NCBI GenBank assembly: GCA_946184215.1
Contig: CAMHER010000075.1
Span: 1 to 8,404, forward strand
Source: an uncultured Clostridia bacterium
GTDB lineage: Bacteria; Bacillota; Clostridia; Oscillospirales; Oscillospiraceae
Length of the DNA stretch: 8,404 nucleotides
Direction of reading: 5' to 3'
A program made the position numbers and the translations under genes. Positions within the stretch are counted from its first letter, which is position 1, and every line of letters begins with the position of its first letter. This document shows positions 5,455-8,404 of this stretch, piece by piece. The notes under the pieces are model-generated. The model saw only the letters and a program-made list of their open reading frames with translations. It did not search any database and was not told where the DNA came from.

Positions 5455-5483
5455 ATTGTATCGCAGATTGAATCGGATGTCAA
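5455..5483 (-). promoter_or_regulatory. Sigma-A promoter of the tRNA-Arg gene
   Basis: On the minus strand a perfect TTGACA -35 box (5478-5483) is separated by 17 nt from TACAAT (5455-5460), a five-of-six -10 box. Transcription would begin near 5448, about 12 nt before the mature tRNA end. The -35 box lies only 22 nt from the divergent ABC transporter start codon, so the two transcription units share this short region. Confidence 0.88.
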
Positions 5484-5504
5484 CCAAGAGAAAGGATCCC
5501 CGGT

Positions 5505-8404
5505 ATGCTGAAATTAAAAGATATCAAAAAGGATTACCTGACCGGCGACCAGCAGGTCCACGCCCTGAAGGGGATCAACCTGGGGTTCCGGGAAAGTGAA
5601 TTTGTTGCGATTCTTGGACATTCCGGATGCGGTAAAACAACGCTGCTGAATATCATAGGCGGCCTGGATAAATACACCTCCGGAGACCTTATCATAAACG
5701 GCAAATCTACAAAAAACTTCACTGACGCCGATTGGGACGCATATCGAAATCATTCCATAGGCTTTGTATTTCAATCCTACAATCTGATCCCGCATCAGAC
5801 CGTCCTTTCCAATGTGGAGCTTGCACTGACAATCTCCGGTGTCGGCAAGGCCGAGCGCCGTCGCCGCGCAAGGGAAGCGCTCGAAAAGGTCGGGCTGGGA
5901 GACCAGTTGAACAAAAAACCAAATCAGATGTCCGGCGGACAGATGCAGCGCGTTGCAATTGCCCGCGCTTTGGTAAATGATCCGGATATCCTGCTTGCAG
6001 ACGAACCGACCGGTGCTCTTGACTCGGAGACATCGGTGCAGATCATGGAATTGCTCAAAGAGATTTCCGCCAATAAACTGATTATTATGGTCACGCACAA
6101 CCCGGAGCTGGCCGAGAGCTACGCGAGCCGAATCATCCGCATCAAAGACGGTGAGATCCTGGGCGACAGCGATCCCGTCGGTGATGAGCTTCCGGAGGGA
6201 AAGGGCGACACGCAAAAAACCAAACACACCTCTATGAGTTTTCTGACAGCCCTTTCACTTTCTCTTAATAACCTGATGACAAAAAAGGCGAGGACGGTGC
6301 TGACTGCCTTTGCCGGCAGCATCGGCATCATCGGCATTGCGCTGATCATGTCTCTGTCTAACGGTATACAGAATTACATCGACAAGGTGCAGGCTGATAC
6401 GCTCTCCAGTTATCCGATCACAATCCAGGCAGAGAGCGTCGATATGACGAATATGATGACGTCCCTGATGGGCGTCCGGTCCCAAACGGAAGGCGGAGCG
6501 CATGACAAGGATGCGGTGTATTCCAGCACGGTCATGTACGACATGATGAACTCGATGATTTCCGCCGACAAGCAGACGAACAATCTTAAGCCTTTCAAGG
6601 CGTATCTCGAGGATGAGACCAGTGAGATCGCCCAGTATATCAGCTCAGTTCAATATACCTACGACCTGGATATGAACCTGTATGCTGAGGACGTAGACGG
6701 GAACATCTCCAAGACAGATGTGGTTCAGCTGATGCAGACCGCGATGAGCAGCATGTACGGCGGGGATTACAGTTCCTTCTTCTCAACCTACGGTTCCTAT
6801 TATTCGGTCATAGATATCTGGCAGGAGATGCTCCCGGGCGAAAACGGGGAAACAATCAATCCCATGCTGAAGAAGCAATACGATGTTCTCTATGGAAAAT
6901 GGCCGGAGAATTACGATGAAGCGGTCCTGATCGTCAACGAGAACAATGAGATCTCTGATCTGGTGCTGTACGCGCTTGGCCTGAAATCGACGTCCTCGAT
7001 CGCGGATGACATGCAGTCCTTCGTATCTCAGGAAACGGTGGAAACAAAGGTCGAGAGCTGGAGCTATCAAGAGATCTGCGATATGAGCTTTCGCTATATT
7101 TTCCCGGCGGATATGTACCAATATGATGCGGAAACGGAAAGCTATATCAATCTCTCTGCTGAGGAACTTGGGCTCAGAACTCTTTACAACAACGGACTTG
7201 AACTGAAAATCGTGGGTGTGATCCGGCAGAATGAGGATGCCGTCTCCGGCATGATGACCGGCGCGATCGGCTATACCCATGCGTTTATCGAGCACATCGC
7301 CAAAGAAGCCGAGCAAAAGGAACTGATAAAGAAACAGCTGGACAGCAGCGAGTTTAACATTTTGTCCGGGCTGAAGTTTCTGGATACAGAAGATGAAGCG
7401 CTGACAAACGACCGCAAGCAGCAGGCTGCGCGGGATTACGTTGCTGCGGCTGATGACGCTACGATCGCGGATCTGTATATCACCTTCATGTGCCACCCCA
7501 GCGATGAATATGTCAAAGAGATGGTAGACGAGCAGCTTGAAGGTACCACGCGCGAGGATATTGAAAAACAGATTCTGGACAGCTATCCGGAATATGCCTC
7601 CATGCTCGAACAGATGGACGACGACATGCTCTTCGACTATATCGGAAAGATGGCAGGGGACCAGGTTCGGGAGCAGTATGCTGCCGAAATGGAAAAACTG
7701 TATCGCGAGCTAAGCGATGAGGAGCTTGTTGCAGATTTCTCAATGCTGGTATTGGAGGATGAAGACTATCTCTGGATCTACAACAACGCGATGCCGCCGG
7801 TATACTCCGATATCAACTACAAGGAAACGTTGAAGAAACTCGGCTACGTCGATCTTGACAGCCCGAGTGTGATCAACATCTATGCGTCCTCATTTGAGAA
7901 TAAAGACAATATTTCCACAGCGATCAAGAACTATAACAACGCTGTTTCCAAGGAAGATGAGATCACCTATACAGATATTGTAGCTCTGCTGATGAGCTCC
8001 ATTACGACGATCATCAATGTGATCAGCTACGTTTTGATTGCTTTTGTGGCTATTTCTCTTGTCGTATCCTCCATCATGATCGGCATCATCACCTATATCA
8101 GCGTGCTGGAGCGTACAAAGGAGATCGGTATTTTACGCGCCATTGGCGCATCAAACCGAGATGTCTCCCATGTATTTAATGCCGAGACCGTTATTATCGG
8201 CTTTACGGCCGGCGCTATCGGGATTATTCTGACACTGCTGCTGAATATCCCAATCAATATGATCGTACACGATCTGACCGGAATCATGTCGCTCAATTCC
8301 GCGCTGCCCGCGGCGGGAGCCGTTGGGCTGGTACTGATCAGTATGATTCTGACCTTTATCGCCGGTCTTATCCCCTCCGGCATTGCCGCGCGGAAAGACC
8401 CGGT
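5505..8404 (+). CDS. Fused ABC transporter: MacB/LolD-type ATPase plus FtsX-like permease, 3' end cut by the window
   Basis: The frame runs 966 codons to the edge without a stop. Residues 1-220 are a complete ATPase domain of the MacB/LolD class: Walker A GHSGCGKTT (38-46), Q-loop Gln90, signature MSGGQ (142-146), Walker B ILLADEPTG with Glu167, and switch His198. After a basic linker come TM1 (about 264-284), a soluble extracytoplasmic region of about 550 residues, then three helices (about 837-862, 896-915, 937-957) with the FtsX-family motif ERTKEIGILRAIGAS (869-883) between helices 2 and 3. This is the four-helix plan of mechanotransmitter exporters, which act on lipoproteins, peptides or antibiotics from outside. 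The sequence stops at IPSGIAARKDP, typical of the last residues, so only a few codons are probably missing. AAAGGA 8 nt upstream supports the ATG. No histidine kinase or response regulator is in view, so the substrate is unknown. Confidence 0.95.
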   Translation, partial: MLKLKDIKKDYLTGDQQVHALKGINLGFRESEFVAILGHSGCGKTTLLNIIGGLDKYTSGDLIINGKSTKNFTDADWDAYRNHSIGFVFQSYNLIPHQTVLSNVELALTISGVGKAERRRRAREALEKVGLGDQLNKKPNQMSGGQMQRVAIARALVNDPDILLADEPTGALDSETSVQIMELLKEISANKLIIMVTHNPELAESYASRIIRIKDGEILGDSDPVGDELPEGKGDTQKTKHTSMSFLTALSLSLNNLMTKKARTVLTAFAGSIGIIGIALIMSLSNGIQNYIDKVQADTLSSYPITIQAESVDMTNMMTSLMGVRSQTEGGAHDKDAVYSSTVMYDMMNSMISADKQTNNLKPFKAYLEDETSEIAQYISSVQYTYDLDMNLYAEDVDGNISKTDVVQLMQTAMSSMYGGDYSSFFSTYGSYYSVIDIWQEMLPGENGETINPMLKKQYDVLYGKWPENYDEAVLIVNENNEISDLVLYALGLKSTSSIADDMQSFVSQETVETKVESWSYQEICDMSFRYIFPADMYQYDAETESYINLSAEELGLRTLYNNGLELKIVGVIRQNEDAVSGMMTGAIGYTHAFIEHIAKEAEQKELIKKQLDSSEFNILSGLKFLDTEDEALTNDRKQQAARDYVAAADDATIADLYITFMCHPSDEYVKEMVDEQLEGTTREDIEKQILDSYPEYASMLEQMDDDMLFDYIGKMAGDQVREQYAAEMEKLYRELSDEELVADFSMLVLEDEDYLWIYNNAMPPVYSDINYKETLKKLGYVDLDSPSVINIYASSFENKDNISTAIKNYNNAVSKEDEITYTDIVALLMSSITTIINVISYVLIAFVAISLVVSSIMIGIITYISVLERTKEIGILRAIGASNRDVSHVFNAETVIIGFTAGAIGIILTLLLNIPINMIVHDLTGIMSLNSALPAAGAVGLVLISMILTFIAGLIPSGIAARKDP

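Noticed and set aside
1..8404. CRISPR array, insertion sequence or prophage genes
   Set aside because: I saw no regularly spaced repeats, no transposase or integrase motif and no terminal inverted repeats flanking a gene.

Overview
The window looks like a chromosomal segment from a mid-GC Gram-positive bacterium of the class Clostridia, plausibly Oscillospiraceae/Ruminococcaceae-like. The support is an RNase M5 of the Firmicutes type (Toprim plus DUF4093-like tail), a SpoIIAA/RsbV-type STAS protein, strong AGGAGG-like ribosome binding sites, sigma-A-type promoters, and a fused ABC ATPase/FtsX-like permease of a kind common in gut Clostridia. Taxonomy is inferred from gene style only. I see no phage, insertion sequence, CRISPR array or defence island.

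Layout. (1) 3-3589, + strand: a tightly overlapping run of comEC (5' end outside the window), holA and rnmV. They encode the DNA-uptake channel, the clamp-loader delta subunit and the 5S rRNA maturase. comEC overlaps holA by 113 nt and holA overlaps rnmV by 14 nt, so they are probably cotranscribed and translationally coupled. (2) 3567-3800, - strand: a probable small two-helix membrane protein convergent with rnmV, with its own RBS and a plausible promoter. (3) About 3850-4010: no convincing gene, but one 8-bp perfect inverted repeat. (4) 4013-5079, + strand: a self-contained transcription unit with a near-consensus promoter, a leader that can fold in two ways, a STAS anti-anti-sigma-like protein, a GHKL/HATPase-like partner that seems to have lost the ATP-chelating residues, and a strong intrinsic terminator. 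(5) 5080-5500: an intergenic region with two + strand promoter candidates and a - strand tRNA-Arg(CCU) that has a consensus promoter and a long terminator hairpin. (6) 5505 to the window end, + strand: a large fused ABC transporter with a roughly 550-residue extracytoplasmic insertion, cut by the window edge a few codons before its expected end.

Most of the window is ordinary housekeeping sequence. The parts that deserve a second look are the orphan STAS/pseudo-HATPase pair with its structured leader, the three non-Watson-Crick pairs in the tRNA-Arg stems, the possible short + strand transcript convergent with that tRNA, the small convergent membrane protein, and the unusually long comEC/holA overlap. 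I did not find anything that I can defend as a wholly new system.
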